Virus record (IMG/VR): IMGVR_UViG_3300017964_000039
Span: 1-36,225 of that record
Length of the DNA: 36,225 nucleotides
Strand: one strand, 5' to 3'
DNA from: a virus
The notes under the pieces: model-generated
What the model was told of the DNA's origin: nothing
The model's database searches: none
The model's input: the letters and a program-made list of their open reading frames with translations, nothing else
Made by a program: the position numbers and the translations under genes
In this document: positions 8,333 to 21,200 of the stretch, one piece after another
How positions within the stretch are numbered: the first letter of the stretch is position 1
How the letters are laid out: each line of letters starts with the position of its first letter

Positions 8333-8770
8333 ATGGCAAAACTATATAACACAAAAACAGTTGCAAAGGATGTTGCTTCTGTTGGAGACGCAAACGGCGG
8401 ATCCTTTACTTACAAAGGGTTCAGTTCCAGAGAAAATACAAGAGGATATAAACTTTATGATATAGATCTTGTGAAACAGGACATTATCAATCATTTCTAT
8501 ATTAGAAAGGGTGAAAAATTACACAATCCTAACTTTGGAACGATTATATGGGATATGATCTTTGAACCGTTTACTGAAGAGGTAAAAAAGCTCATATCAA
8601 AGGATGTTGAGGACATCATCAACTATGATCCAAGAATTTCTGTTCAGGAAGTGCAGGTAAACAGCACTGATCAGGGCATAAGAATAGAGGCAAACATAGT
8701 TTATTTGCCCTTTAACGTTAATGAAAGGATGCAGTTTGATTTTGATAGAACATCGTCAAGTATTAACTAA
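8333..8770 (+). CDS. gp25: Baseplate wedge subunit gp25-like
   Basis: A 145-residue member of the gp25/gpW family, slightly longer than T4 gp25 (132). The hallmark region is clear: DIDLVKQDIINHFYIRKGEK followed by NPNFGTIIWDMIFEPFTEE, with the family's buried Glu-Pro pair. The C-terminus has the typical strand pattern ending in RMQFDFD. In contractile tails this protein sits at the baseplate core, binds gp6 and gp53, and templates the first sheath ring. A strong ribosome-binding site GGAGGGG (8320-8326) lies six bases before the start. The gp6 gene follows after 45 bases. Confidence 0.93.
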   Translation: MAKLYNTKTVAKDVASVGDANGGSFTYKGFSSRENTRGYKLYDIDLVKQDIINHFYIRKGEKLHNPNFGTIIWDMIFEPFTEEVKKLISKDVEDIINYDPRISVQEVQVNSTDQGIRIEANIVYLPFNVNERMQFDFDRTSSSIN

Positions 8771-8815
8771 GCATATAATGATCTATGGTAAATATTGCAT
8801 AGGATACAGTAAAAT
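8771..8815 (+). promoter_or_regulatory. gp25-gp6 intergenic gap with candidate late promoter
   Basis: This is the longest gap within the plus-strand baseplate genes. It holds TATAAT (8774-8779) and TGGTAAATAT (8786-8795). The second 10-mer recurs exactly at 34140-34149, also about 20 bases before a structural gene start. It shares the TAAATA core of T4 late promoters but not the first two bases. An AGGAT before the gp6 start may be the ribosome-binding site. Function is inferred from position and recurrence. Confidence 0.35.
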
Positions 8816-11800
8816 ATGAGCACAACGTCAAGACAGAATAATCTAATTTTAAACGAGGATTGGAAGAGGATCTATCAAACATTCCAGCAGGCTGATTTCA
8901 AATCTTATGATTTTGAAAATTTGCGCAGAGTGATGATCACCTATCTGAGAGAGAATTATCCAGAGGATTTTAACGATTATATTGAAAGTTCTGAATATCT
9001 TGCACTGATTGATGCGATGGCATTTCTTGGGCAAAGTTTAGCCTTTAGAATTGACCTTGCTTCAAGAGAAAATTTTATTGAATTAGCAGAAAGAAAGGAA
9101 AGCGTTCTTAGAATTGCTAAGATGCTTTCGTACAACGCCAAGAGAAACGTTCCATCAAAGGGTCTATTAAAATTCACATCAGTTAGTACATCTGAAAATA
9201 TTTTTGATAGCAACGGAAGAAATCTTGCACAGCAGGTAGTTAGATGGAATGATCCTACAAACACCAACTGGGCAGAACAGTTTATTCTGATATTAAATGC
9301 CGCTATGAGCAATAATACGGAATATGGTAGAAGCCAAGGAAGCGACACCATCCAAGGAATTCCAACTGAACAATATAGATTTAGAACTGTTACAGATGAC
9401 GTGCCAATTTTTACATTCAATAAAACTGTCGCAGGAAGAAATATGGCGTTTGAAATTGTAAGTACTGGATTTGCTGAATCAGAAGAAATTTATGAAGAAG
9501 CACCAACTCCGGGAAATCAATTAGGGTTTGTATATAGACAGGACGGTAAAGGTCCTGGAAGTAGCAATACTGGTTTTTATTTAATGTTCAAGCAAGGAAG
9601 TCTCGAAGTAGCAGATTTTAATATAGACATCCCAACGACAAATGAAGTTCTTTCCATTGATACGGAAAATATTAATAATGACGATGTTTGGTTATTTTCT
9701 CTAAATTCTCTTGGAGGCCAACAAAATCAGTGGACCAAGGTTTCGAGCCTTGCTGGTAATAATATTGCCTACAACAGTCTTGTAGGAAATGTTAGAGACA
9801 TCTATGCAATTGAAACTAAGGAAAATGATACAATAGATTTAATATTTGCTGATGGTGTTTATGGTAATTTGCCTCAGGGAAGTTTTAGAACTTATTACAG
9901 AGTCAGTAACGGATTACAGTATGTAATTTCGCCAAACGAAATGAAAGGAATCAACGTAAGCATTGATTATTTCAATAGGGCTGGTGCACAACACACTCTA
10001 CAGATTGGTCTTGAATTACAGAATACTGTTACAAGTGCTTCTGCTTCAGAAGACATTGATAGTATCAGAGAAAATGCCCCTGCAAATTATTATGTTCAAA
10101 ACAGAATGATCACAGGAGAAGATTACAATCTTGCTCCTCTTTCTGGTTCACAAAACATTTTAAAGGTAAAAGCAGTTAACAGAACTTCAAGCGGTATTTC
10201 AAGAAACTTTGATATAGTTGACGCCAGCGGAAAATACAGTTCAGTAAATGTGTTTGCTGATGACGGATATGTTTACAAAGAAGAAAATGAAAGAAACTTA
10301 AATTTTAAATTTTCAAATACTAACGACATTATTAATTTTATTAGAAATAGTGTTGAACCGTTGTTTACTGATAACGACGTCTATAATTTTTATCTAACAA
10401 AGTTTGATAAGATTCTATTTACAGAACAAAATACTGTATGGACGGAAGTCACAAGTGATATAAATCAAACAACTGGTTACTTTAATAATGCCATTGATTT
10501 TTCATTGTTAAAGGTTGGCAACTATGCTACTAACACATTAAAATATTTAAAGATAGGTGCGAATATTAAATTTGTTCCACCAAGTGGACAGGCATTCAAA
10601 CAAGGAAAACTTGTTACTGCTGATAGCACTGATCCAGAACAGCGTTCATACATCTGGACAAAGGTAGTTAACGTTGTAGGAGATGGTACTAATGCGGGTA
10701 GAGGATCTTTATCATCTGGGTTAGGACCAATAACATTTAATGAAAATATTCCAACAGGAGCAATTGCTTCCAAGATTGTTCCTAAGTTTGTATCTGATCT
10801 TAACTCTGCTCTTGAAAGTGAAATGGTAACACAAGTTGCAGGAAATCTTAATTTTGGTCTAAGGTATGATAACATTTCAAGTTCTTGGAAAATAGTTCAA
10901 ACACAGAACTTGGATTTAACATCTTCCTTTAGTTTAGGTAGAGCAGGAGATACATCAAACGAAAATCTTGATGCTTCATGGATTATGGCATTTGTTAGAA
11001 ATAATGATCAGTATGTGGTAAGAGTCAGAACTATGGATTACGTTTTTGGCAGCGTACAACAAAATAGATTTTATTTTGACAAGAGTGAAAAAGCATATAA
11101 CAATCTAACAGGTCAGGTAATAAAGGACCATATAAAAGTATTAAGTATTAATAGTGATACAAATAGTCAAAACTCTCTTGGAAAAGATTATACCTTTGAA
11201 ATAAGCGATTCGATTGAATTCGAAGACGGATATGAAAGCACCAAAGAAATTAAATTATCATTTAGTGACAATGATGATGATGGTGTTGTTGATGATCCTG
11301 AAACCTTTGAAGCAATTGCCGGTGACGATCTTGAATTAAACTTTTTATTCTTTGAAGAAAAACGAGATCAATACGGAACCAAGTATTATGATATAATTGA
11401 TAATTCTAATAATACAATCTTGGTTTATCAAAAACAATCATTGATAGATATCAATCAATTTGATGACGGACAATTAATTTATTTTTATGATAGTGCTGAA
11501 AATAAAGTCAAGAGCGTTAATAGAACAACTAACACTCTTGAACTACAAAGTCAGTACAAGGCAGTTTATGGAAGAAGAAATTTAAAATTCCAGTACATTC
11601 ATGCAGCAAGTGAGGATAGAAGAATTGATCCAAGTCTAACTAATATTATTGATATGTACATTTTGACAAGATCCTATGATACATCATATAGAAATTATTT
11701 GCTTGGTGTTGAAACTAAACCAGATGAACCAACAACTGACGGATTAAGAATTGAATTTGGTAGTAACCTTGGAGAAATCAAATCAATTAGTGATGAAATA

Positions 11801-12214
11801 GTTTATCATCCAGTAAAATATAAAGTACTGTTTGGATCAGCGGCTACTGAAAAACTTAGAGCACAATTTAAGATAGTCAAGAACCCAGGTAAGACAATTA
11901 ATGATAATAATCTAAAGGTTAGAATTGTTAATGCAATTAATGATTTCTTTGCTATAGACAATTGGGATTTTGGTGATCGATTTTATCTTAGTGAATTAAC
12001 CACATACGTGGTAAACAGTGTTTCACCAGATATAACAAACTTTATTATTTTACCAAGACAGACCGATCAAGTTTTTGGTAGTTTATTTGAAATTCAAAGT
12101 AAGCCTGACGAAATTTTTGTAAGCGGTGCAACGGTTGATGATATAGAAATTGTAGCAAGTATTACCGCTGCTGAGATTAGAGTTGGTGCAAATTCAGTAG
12201 TGAGTAGTACATAA
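8816..12214 (+). CDS. gp6: Baseplate wedge subunit gp6-like
   Basis: A 1132-residue protein, much longer than T4 gp6 (660). The N-terminus (MSTTSRQNNLILNEDWKRIY, then YLALIDAMAFLGQSLAFRID and ERKESVLRIAKMLSYNAKR) is characteristic of gp6 in T4-like marine phages, and IDLIFADGVYGNLPQG (about 339-355) is the typical gpJ/gp6 baseplate motif. gp6 dimers form the ring that joins wedges. Residues about 819-827 read DNDDDGVVD, which fits the calcium-loop pattern DxDxDGxxD. The extra length lies in the middle and looks beta-rich. The stop overlaps the start of the giant gene by one base (TAATG), suggesting coupled translation and stoichiometry. Confidence 0.9.
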   Translation: MSTTSRQNNLILNEDWKRIYQTFQQADFKSYDFENLRRVMITYLRENYPEDFNDYIESSEYLALIDAMAFLGQSLAFRIDLASRENFIELAERKESVLRIAKMLSYNAKRNVPSKGLLKFTSVSTSENIFDSNGRNLAQQVVRWNDPTNTNWAEQFILILNAAMSNNTEYGRSQGSDTIQGIPTEQYRFRTVTDDVPIFTFNKTVAGRNMAFEIVSTGFAESEEIYEEAPTPGNQLGFVYRQDGKGPGSSNTGFYLMFKQGSLEVADFNIDIPTTNEVLSIDTENINNDDVWLFSLNSLGGQQNQWTKVSSLAGNNIAYNSLVGNVRDIYAIETKENDTIDLIFADGVYGNLPQGSFRTYYRVSNGLQYVISPNEMKGINVSIDYFNRAGAQHTLQIGLELQNTVTSASASEDIDSIRENAPANYYVQNRMITGEDYNLAPLSGSQNILKVKAVNRTSSGISRNFDIVDASGKYSSVNVFADDGYVYKEENERNLNFKFSNTNDIINFIRNSVEPLFTDNDVYNFYLTKFDKILFTEQNTVWTEVTSDINQTTGYFNNAIDFSLLKVGNYATNTLKYLKIGANIKFVPPSGQAFKQGKLVTADSTDPEQRSYIWTKVVNVVGDGTNAGRGSLSSGLGPITFNENIPTGAIASKIVPKFVSDLNSALESEMVTQVAGNLNFGLRYDNISSSWKIVQTQNLDLTSSFSLGRAGDTSNENLDASWIMAFVRNNDQYVVRVRTMDYVFGSVQQNRFYFDKSEKAYNNLTGQVIKDHIKVLSINSDTNSQNSLGKDYTFEISDSIEFEDGYESTKEIKLSFSDNDDDGVVDDPETFEAIAGDDLELNFLFFEEKRDQYGTKYYDIIDNSNNTILVYQKQSLIDINQFDDGQLIYFYDSAENKVKSVNRTTNTLELQSQYKAVYGRRNLKFQYIHAASEDRRIDPSLTNIIDMYILTRSYDTSYRNYLLGVETKPDEPTTDGLRIEFGSNLGEIKSISDEIVYHPVKYKVLFGSAATEKLRAQFKIVKNPGKTINDNNLKVRIVNAINDFFAIDNWDFGDRFYLSELTTYVVNSVSPDITNFIILPRQTDQVFGSLFEIQSKPDEIFVSGATVDDIEIVASITAAEIRVGANSVVSST

Positions 12215-15200
12215 TGGCAGATAGAGTATATCCAAAGAGCCAACTTCCAATTAGAAGAACTTCTGACTTTCTTCCGAATGTCTTTAGATCCGACACCAAT
12301 GATAAGTTCTTATCAGGTGTTGTTGATCCTTTGGTACAACCGGGCGTAGTTGAAAAACTTTCCGGTTATGTTGGTAGAAGGTTTGGTAAGACCTATAAGG
12401 GCAACGACATTTATCTTGACAGTGATAACACCCTAAGAAGTAGGTATCAACTTGAGCCCGGCATAACCATTGAAAAGAATGATCAAGTTGAAAAATTTTA
12501 TGACTACCTTGATTTAAAAAACATGCTTTCATTCTTCGGCAATAGCATCGAGGATGATAGCAAGACAACCAATCAGGAACATTACACATGGAATCCACCT
12601 ATTGATTGGGATAAGTTTATAAACTATAGAGAATACTTTTGGGTTCCTTCAGGACCTCCATCAGTTGCAGTATATGGACAGGCACAAACAGTAACAAGTA
12701 CCTACAAGGTTAACACTGGTATTGCGTCGACGTGGGTGTTTACACCAGACGGAGCAACAAACAATCCAGATATTAAATTATACAGAGGACAGACCTACAA
12801 GTTCAAGGTTAACAGTCCTAATGAAAGTTTCTATTTAAGAACAAATTATGACACAGGATCACTAAACTATAATCCTTTGATTACATATTTTCCAGGACAA
12901 CTTGCGGTCTATGATGGCAAGTTGTGGAGAGCAAAGGTAGAAATTTCTCCCGCGGATGGTAGCACAATTGATGTTGATAGCCAAGATTGGGAATTAGTAG
13001 ATTCTAACGCATCTGTTGATACATTAATATATTCAAGTGGTGTAACAAACAATGGAGTTAGGGTAGGGGAATTAACTTTTGAAGTTCCTCAAGATTCTCC
13101 AGATGTGTTATACTATCAGAGTGATATTGATCCTAACAGATTAGGAAGATTTATAATTGCTGATATAGACAGCAATACCTTCCTTGATGTTGAAAATGAA
13201 ATTATCGGTAAAGAAAATTACAACAGTTCAAATGGTGTAGAATTTAGTAATGGTATGATAGTTGAATTTCTTGGAACGGTCACACCAGCAGTTTATGCAG
13301 AAAATAAATGGCTTGTTGAGGGAGTGGGCGACGAGATTAAACTAATCAAATTCTCTGATCTTATTCCACCTACACTGACTGGAGAAACACCAGAAGTGTT
13401 ATTTGATAACGAAGGATTTGATACACAACCGTTCGATGATGCTACTCAATATCCTGCCGTAAAAGATTATATATTAATAAACAGGGCCAGTGGTGATTCT
13501 AATCCTTGGTCAAGATATAATAGATGGTTCCATAGATCAGTTCTTGAATATGCATTTAGATCAAGAGGTGACGACTTTGATGCTACTGAAGCATCAAGAG
13601 CCAAGCGACCGATTATAGAATTTAATAAAAATATTCAACTTTTTAATCATGGTCGTAATGCAAAACAAACTGTTGACTATGTTGATGATTATACAACAGA
13701 TATTTTTTCAACCATTGAAGGTAGTAAGGGTTATAACATTGACGGCGAATTTTTATTTGAAGGAGCAAGAGTTCTTGTTGTTGCTGACACAGACAGTTTA
13801 GCAAATAATAAAATCTATACCGTAAAATTTATAACACACAATAACAATAGACAGATAACTTTACAAGAAGCAACTGATTCAGTTTCAGCATTCAATGATT
13901 GTGTTCTTGTAAGAAGAGGAACAAGGAATGCTGGAAAAATGTTCCACTTCAATGGAACTTCTTGGGTACGAAGCCAAGAAAAACTAACTATAAACCAATC
14001 TCCACTTTTTGAAGCATATGATGAAAATGGAGTTTCGTTATCCGATCCAGAAACTTATCCAGTTAGTTCATTCTTAGGAACAGAAATTTTAAAATATAAA
14101 ATTGGTAACAGTGTTGCTGACAAAGAACTTGGTTTTAGTTTATCTTATTTGAATATTGATAATGTTGGTGACATACAGTTTGAATGGACTTGGGATAAGG
14201 AAACATTTACATATAACTTGGACAATCAAGACCAAACAAAGAATGTTAATACAGCATTTTATTTTGTTAATGGAAACTATGCTAACGGATGGGCAAAACT
14301 TGATAACACATACATTCAACCAATAATTGATTCAGTTGTATTAACACAGGACACAAATGAAGTTGTGTTCAACACTATTGACTGGAATAATTTCACTGAT
14401 AATACAAAAATAATTTTTTATAAAAATGGTGAAAAAGTATTTTCAACTTATACAAGGACAAAAAATACTTTTGTATTTGATGAAACATTTGCAGAGAAAG
14501 ATGTTATCTCACTAAAAATAGTAGATAGCAATATTGTTCCTGATCAAGGATATTATGAAATACCTATCGGCATTGAGAGAAATCCATTAAACCAAGGACT
14601 GGGAGATTTTACATTAGGTCAGGCAGTTGATCATGTTAGAAGTGGTCTTGAATTTATAGATTCGTTTACTGGAGAATTTGTTCCAGGAAATTCAAATTTA
14701 AGAGATTTATCTGGTTGGCAATTGCACGCCAAGAGATTTATTAAACATGCCGGCATAGCAGCAGCCAGCGTGGCAGTATTGGTTGATAAACAATCTAATA
14801 TAATTAAATCCTTACAATATTCTTCCAAGCAATATTCTTCATTTAAGGAAAATTTCCTTAAGAAAGCACTTGAATTAGAGTTTGAAGAATCAATTCCTGA
14901 TTTTGTTGATAGGATTATTGAGGATTTAACCAAGACAAAAACAATTGATAGTCCGTTCTCTGATTCGGATATGATAGGTACTGGCGCATTTAATGGGGTG
15001 GAATACACAGTTGAAGATCCAGGAATTGTTACCTTTACTCTTTCTGAAAAATTCGATCTAAGCACATTAAGCAGAAAGGCAGTTTATGTTTACCTGAATG
15101 GTGCACAGTTATTACACGAAAAGGATTATACATTTAATTCTGCATTTGGATTTGTAACCATCACCAGACAGTTAAGCGTGGGTGATAAGATTGAAATTAG

Positions 15201-18200
15201 AGAATACATTTCTACTGCATTTTCTCATATTCCACCAACTCCAGCAGCCATGGGATTATACAAGAAATATACTCCTATGAAGTTTACGGATGATACCTAT
15301 CGCCAACCAAGAGAAGTAATTCAAGGTCATGATGGAAGTATCACAGTGTCGTACGAAGACTACAGAGACGATCTTCTGTTAGAACTTGAATATAGAATTT
15401 ACAATAATATAAAAAATAATTATGATCCACAGGTATTTGATGTTGATGAAATTCTTGGTGGATACTATGGAAATGCAAACTTTACCAAGGATGAATTTGA
15501 TAACATCATCAATCAACAATTTCTTAGATGGGTAGCAAATACAAATCTTGAATACACAACTAATTCTTACTTCATAGAAAACGAACCATTCACTTATACC
15601 TATAGTAATATGACTGATCCTGCGGGAACAGAAAACTTACCAGGTTATTGGAGAGGAGTGTACAAGTACTTCTATGATACTGATAGACCACATCGCTGTC
15701 CTTGGGAATGTTTAGGATTTTCAGAAAAACCTACTTGGTGGGAAGAGGAATACGGTCCTGCTCCATACACCAGTGGTAACTTGATACTTTGGGAAGATAT
15801 TAGAGACGGTATTATCAGACAGGGGCCTCGTGCTGGAAGATATGATAGATATGCTCGAACTTCGATAATGAATCATCTTCCGGTTAACAGCGACGGAGAG
15901 TTGGTAAATCCTCTTGATAGTGGATTAGCAAAGAACTTTACTCTTGTTAATAATAGAGGTAGTTTTAAACTTGGAGATATTTCACCCACTGAGTATGCGT
16001 GGAGATCAAGTTCGGAAGAACCATATGCAATGATAATTGCATTGTGTTTATTGAAACCTTTTGATTTTATTATTTCTAATTTTGATAGAGCAAAAACAAC
16101 AAGAAATATTCTTGATCAAATTGTTGATATTGAAACAAAAACATTCATCACTCCGAATGAATTAAAATTACCTGTTGCTGGTACAAATCTTGTTTCAGGA
16201 TTATCCTTTTATGTAACAGCATATCTAAAATCAAATGGTGTTTCAGTAACACAGGCACAGGATATAATTGATGGATTACAAGTAAGACTAACATCAAGAT
16301 TAAGTGGATTCGTTGACAAGGAGCAACAAAAATATATACTTGACAGCAAAAATCCAAGTTCTTCAAATTCAAGCATTTTTGTTCCACAGGAAAATTACGA
16401 TATTATCTTTAATGTAAGTGCACCGATAGGTAGCGTTACATACAGTGGTGTTATAATTGAAAAAACGCAGACTGGTTGGGCATTAAATGGATATGATGAT
16501 ACGTATCCTTACTTTAACTATTACACTGCTGTCAACAATCAAAAAGATCCAGTAATGAGCGTTGGCGGAATCAGTCAGTCGTTCACGGAGTGGCAACCAC
16601 AAACAAAATATAATAATGGAGCAATCGTTGAATATAGAAACACTTATTATAGAGCAAAACAATCTCTTGAAGGTGTTGACGAATTTGATGGTAACGATTG
16701 GGTTAAATTACCTGAACTACCATTAATTGATGCAATAACAGCACAGCGAAGAAGAAATTTTAATAAAACGGTTGTTAGAAAATTAAGTTATGGTGAAACA
16801 TTACCAACGGTTCAAGCCGTGGTTGATTTCCTATTAGGATATCAGGCTTATTTGATCGACCAAGGAATTATTTTTGAAAATTACGATCCAGAAAATCAAG
16901 TCGTACAGGACTTTGTCACAGCCTGCAAGGAATTTATGTTCTGGACCAAACATAACTGGGCAATTGGTTCTTTATTAACAATTTCTCCTGGTGCAGTACA
17001 AATTAGAATAGCAGTTCCTGTTGGTGTTGCTGATAATATTCTTGACGGCTTTTATGATTATAATGTTCTTAAAAGTGACGGAACTCCTATACAGGTTAAG
17101 AACATCAATGTAAAACGTGATTTCCAAAACGTAACGGTGTCCACGGTTGACACCGATGACGGAATATATTATCTAAAAATTAATTTTGTATTAAAAGAAC
17201 ACGTAACAGTATTCAAAGATAAGACAGTCTTTAATGATATAATTTTTGACAAACCAACTGGGTATCGTCAAGAAAGAATTAAAACACAAGGATTCAGAAC
17301 CATCGATTGGGATGGCGATTATACATCTCCTGGATTCCTTTTTGATAATGTTAAGATTGAAAGTTGGTCACCGTTCACTGATTACAGACTTGGTGACATC
17401 ATACAGTACAAGACAAAATACTTTACCAGCAGATACAATCATACAAGCGATAAAGAATTTAATGATGATAATTGGACGATACTTGACTCCAATCCAGAAA
17501 AACAACTTATTGCTAACTTTGATTATCGAGTAAATCAAATAGAAGATTATTTTAATGTTGGTTCTCAAGGACTTGGAAAGAGCCAAAGAGATCTTGCCAG
17601 ACATACAATAGGATATCAGCAGAGACAATATCTACAGTATCTTGCTGAGGATGAAGTGACTCAGTACAAATTGTATCAGGGCTTTATCAGAGAAAAAGGC
17701 ACTAATAATTCGATTACTAAACTGTTTAATAAGATTAGTAAGTCTGGACAATCAAGTGTATCACTTGAAGAAGAGTGGGCATTTAGAGTTGGACAGTTTG
17801 GTGGAATAGATCAAACCAATGTTTATGAAATTAAATTAGATACCGAAGAATTTGTTCTTAATCCTCAGCCTATATTAGTAGTTGATTCCAAACCTAACCA
17901 ACCACTTGATCGTTATTACAGAGTTAATAAGTCTGATTTTTATTATGCACCAGTTCCTTACACTACTGAAATATTACCAACAACAACTGATCAATTGGTA
18001 ACAAGAACAGCAGGATATGTTAAGACAGGTCAAACGGCACACGTTGTTAAGAACAAGAGCGATATATTAAACATCAACATTGAAGAGTTTAATGAAAATG
18101 ATCATGTCTGGATTACTTTCAATAATTTATCGTGGACTGTGTTAAGAGGAAATGTAGTTTATGATCTTCCAGTTGACAACATATCTTCGAAAGGAACAAT

Positions 18201-21200
18201 AGTTACAGTTACCTTTGGTAAAAAACACAATCTTGTTCCGGGCGATATAATCGGTATTACTAACATAGAAGGAATAATAGGTTTCCATGAAATAGTGGAA
18301 TTAACACAGACTATTGAAGGAACAACACTGAATGAGAATTTATCAATTCAATTTATTGTAGATCCTGCTCCAGAAATATCCTTTGATGCGAGTTCGTTAA
18401 CTTTTCCTATACTTTTCACAGAAGCAAGGTTTGCAGATTATGATAGTTTACAACCAGAACACGTTGCATTACTAAGAAACAATTCAAAATTGTTTGTCGA
18501 TAAGAATGCTGACGGGTTATGGGAAGTTGTTCAAAAGAAAAAACAATATCAATCTAAGAAAATAACAAATTATGGCATAACTGATCCTGTCAAGACAGGT
18601 TACAAGGTTGAATATGCTTCAAATTATAAACAGGTAATTGCTTCGATTCCAGGAAGTGGATACGTCAATGTCTACATTGAAACAAATCAAGGGTTGTCAG
18701 TTAGACAGATTCTTGAGCCACAAAGCGGATTAGAAACCACGGTTAATGGATCGTTTGGTTACGAACTTTCTTTAAGTCCTGATCAAAAATACTTGTTTGT
18801 TGGATCTCCACTTGCAAGTGGTGTTACATCAAATTATAAAGGATTGTTTAGTCCTTATGCAACATACGCTCCTGGAGACATCGTTCTTTATGCAGGAAAT
18901 TTATGGAAATCATTAACAACAAATGTTGGCGATGGAAGCACAATTGATTTAGAAAATAATGATTGGGAATTGACTAAAAATATTTCAGCACTATCATCGG
19001 GATCAGAAACAGGTCCTACGCAACAGGGTGCTGTTTCTGTTTATGAATGGAATGCTCAGCAATGGAATTACGTAGAAAGTTTTGTAAGTCCAAGACCAAA
19101 TGAATCAGAAAAATTTGGATCTAAGATTGTTTGTGGTAAGACAGCAAACGGTTATACACTTGCTATTAGTGCTCCAGGATCAATCAATAACAAAGGAAGG
19201 GTCTATCTTTACACACAAAACACAGACGGTGAGTGGGAATTGATAGAAGATGAAAACTACAAAGGAATTTATAATTCTGGTGTTGCATTTACAGGATCAA
19301 TCAATGACAATGTATTGACAGTTACCGACGTAGCATATGGTAAGATAGTGGAAGGTGCAATACTTGAGGGTTCAGGAATTACTGCCGGAACAAAAGTGGT
19401 TTCACAAACACAAGGAATTAAAGGTAGCACAGGAACTTATACAGTTGTTCCTTCATACGATGCCGTGGGATCCAATCCAGCGCCAATCGGAAGCACAGCA
19501 ATAACAGGAACATATTATTATCCTACGGGTTCAATAGTTTATGTTGATGGTTTTCTTTGGAAAGCAACTGCAAACAATTATAGCGATGGAAGCACGATTA
19601 GCATACAGAGTGCTGATTGGTTAAAGGTTGATGAAATAGCAACACAATCATCATTACCACAAAGCATGAGCATAGAGGATGACGGATCAACACTTTCCGC
19701 TGGAATATTAAGTGATACACAGATTTCAGAATTAATTAAGGATGGTGATCGATTTGGAATGAGCCTATCAATGAACTATGATGGTTCGGTATTAGTAGTA
19801 GGAGCACCATATGCTGATGGTCAATTCTTTACCAACTTTAAAGGACCATGGGATCCTAACTATGAATACGTAGAAGGTGATGTTGTAAAATACCAAGGCG
19901 GCTATCATAAGTTAATTAATGCTGGTCCTACAGCAGTCGGCATTGATAGTACAATTAGAAGTTATAACCAAGAACCCGATGCTGGTCTTCCTTGGTCGAA
20001 TGTTGGCGACAGCAGTGCTGAAGCAACAGGAAAAATCTTTATCTATAGAAAAGACATCAACGGTTTTTACAAATTAGATCAAACTATCACAACTGAAGGT
20101 CTTGAATTTATAAGTGACATTGATCCATCTGAAACAATAAGCACAGGAGATCAGTTTGGTTATGACATGGACATTGATTATTCTGGTAATACATTAGTAG
20201 TTTCGAGCCCTAAGGCAGATAGGAATTTCCAAAATCAAGGAAGTGCTTACATCTTTAAATATGAAAGCGATAGTTCAGAATTACAATTTAGATTAAAACA
20301 AAAAATTGAAAGTTATGACATTTATCCTAATGAGTATTTTGGCCAGAGCGTATGCATAACACCTAATACAGAAAAATTAGTAGTAGGAGCAAACAATAGT
20401 CCTTACTCATTACCAACTCGATTTGATTCTTCAACAACAACATTTGATGACGGAGTGACTTCATTCAAGAGTTACGATGGTTTTTCTGGTGCGGTTTATG
20501 TGTTTGAAAGAAAAGACGAAACATATTTCTTAGCAGAAAAACTTGATGAGGATCTAAGCCTTAATGAATCATTTGGTTTTAGTCTTGTTTGTGATACAGA
20601 CACAATAGTTGTAGGATCACCAGATTATATAGAACCTGCCCCCCACGGTCCAGGACTTGCATTTGAAGGATCTAAAGTGGGTAACGTAAGACTGTTCAAA
20701 AAACAGTCAGGAATCAATTCATTAGAACTTATCGGTCAGGAAGAGCCTACAGTTGATATTAGAGATCTAAAACGACTAACATTGTATTCTGATTCATCAA
20801 CAAATAAGATACAGGATATCGAAATAATAGATCCAGCCAAAATGAGAATATTAGCAGCGGCTGAAAGAGAAATAACATTTAAAACATTGTATGATCCTGC
20901 TGTTTATTCTGTGGGAAATCCAGATAATCAAATTGTTGATAGCGATACAGCATGGACGACAAAGAACGTTGGAAAACTTTGGTGGAACATTTCCACAGTC
21001 AAATGGGTATACTATGAACAGGGAGATACTGCTTATAGAACGGCGAATTGGGGTAAACTTGCAGAAGGTTCCACGATTGAAGTTTCTGAATGGGTTGAAA
21101 CAAAATTACTTCCAAGCGAATGGGCAGTTCTTGCAGATACCACTGAAGGATTAAAGAATGGCATTTCTGGAACACCACTTTATGATGATTCAGTTTATTC

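Larger units (their letters stand above)
18748..20700 (+). repeat. FG-GAP-like propeller repeats with grafted modules
   Basis: Encodes residues about 2179-2829. Six strand pairs of the form FG-x-hydrophobic...hydrophobic-x-V-x-(A/S)P are visible: FGYELS..LFVGSPL, FGSKIV..LAISAPG, FGMSLS..LVVGAPY, FGYDMD..LVVSSPK, FGQSVC..LVVGANN and FGFSLV..TIVVGSPD. Several are followed by a strand such as GRVYLY, GSAYIFKY, GAVYVFER or GNVRLFKK. This is the layout of integrin-type FG-GAP propellers. Two CBM-like modules begin within blades, after the first and third, and a third lies between blades. Blade number and fold are inferred from the repeat pattern alone. Confidence 0.65.

Noticed and set aside
8977-9420. 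Minus-strand open frame of 147 codons opposite gp6
   Set aside because: It lies across the best conserved part of gp6 and has no features of its own.
14631-15065. Minus-strand open frame of 144 codons inside the giant gene
   Set aside because: The plus-strand frame is continuous and conserved-looking; the antisense product is Ser-rich with no motif.
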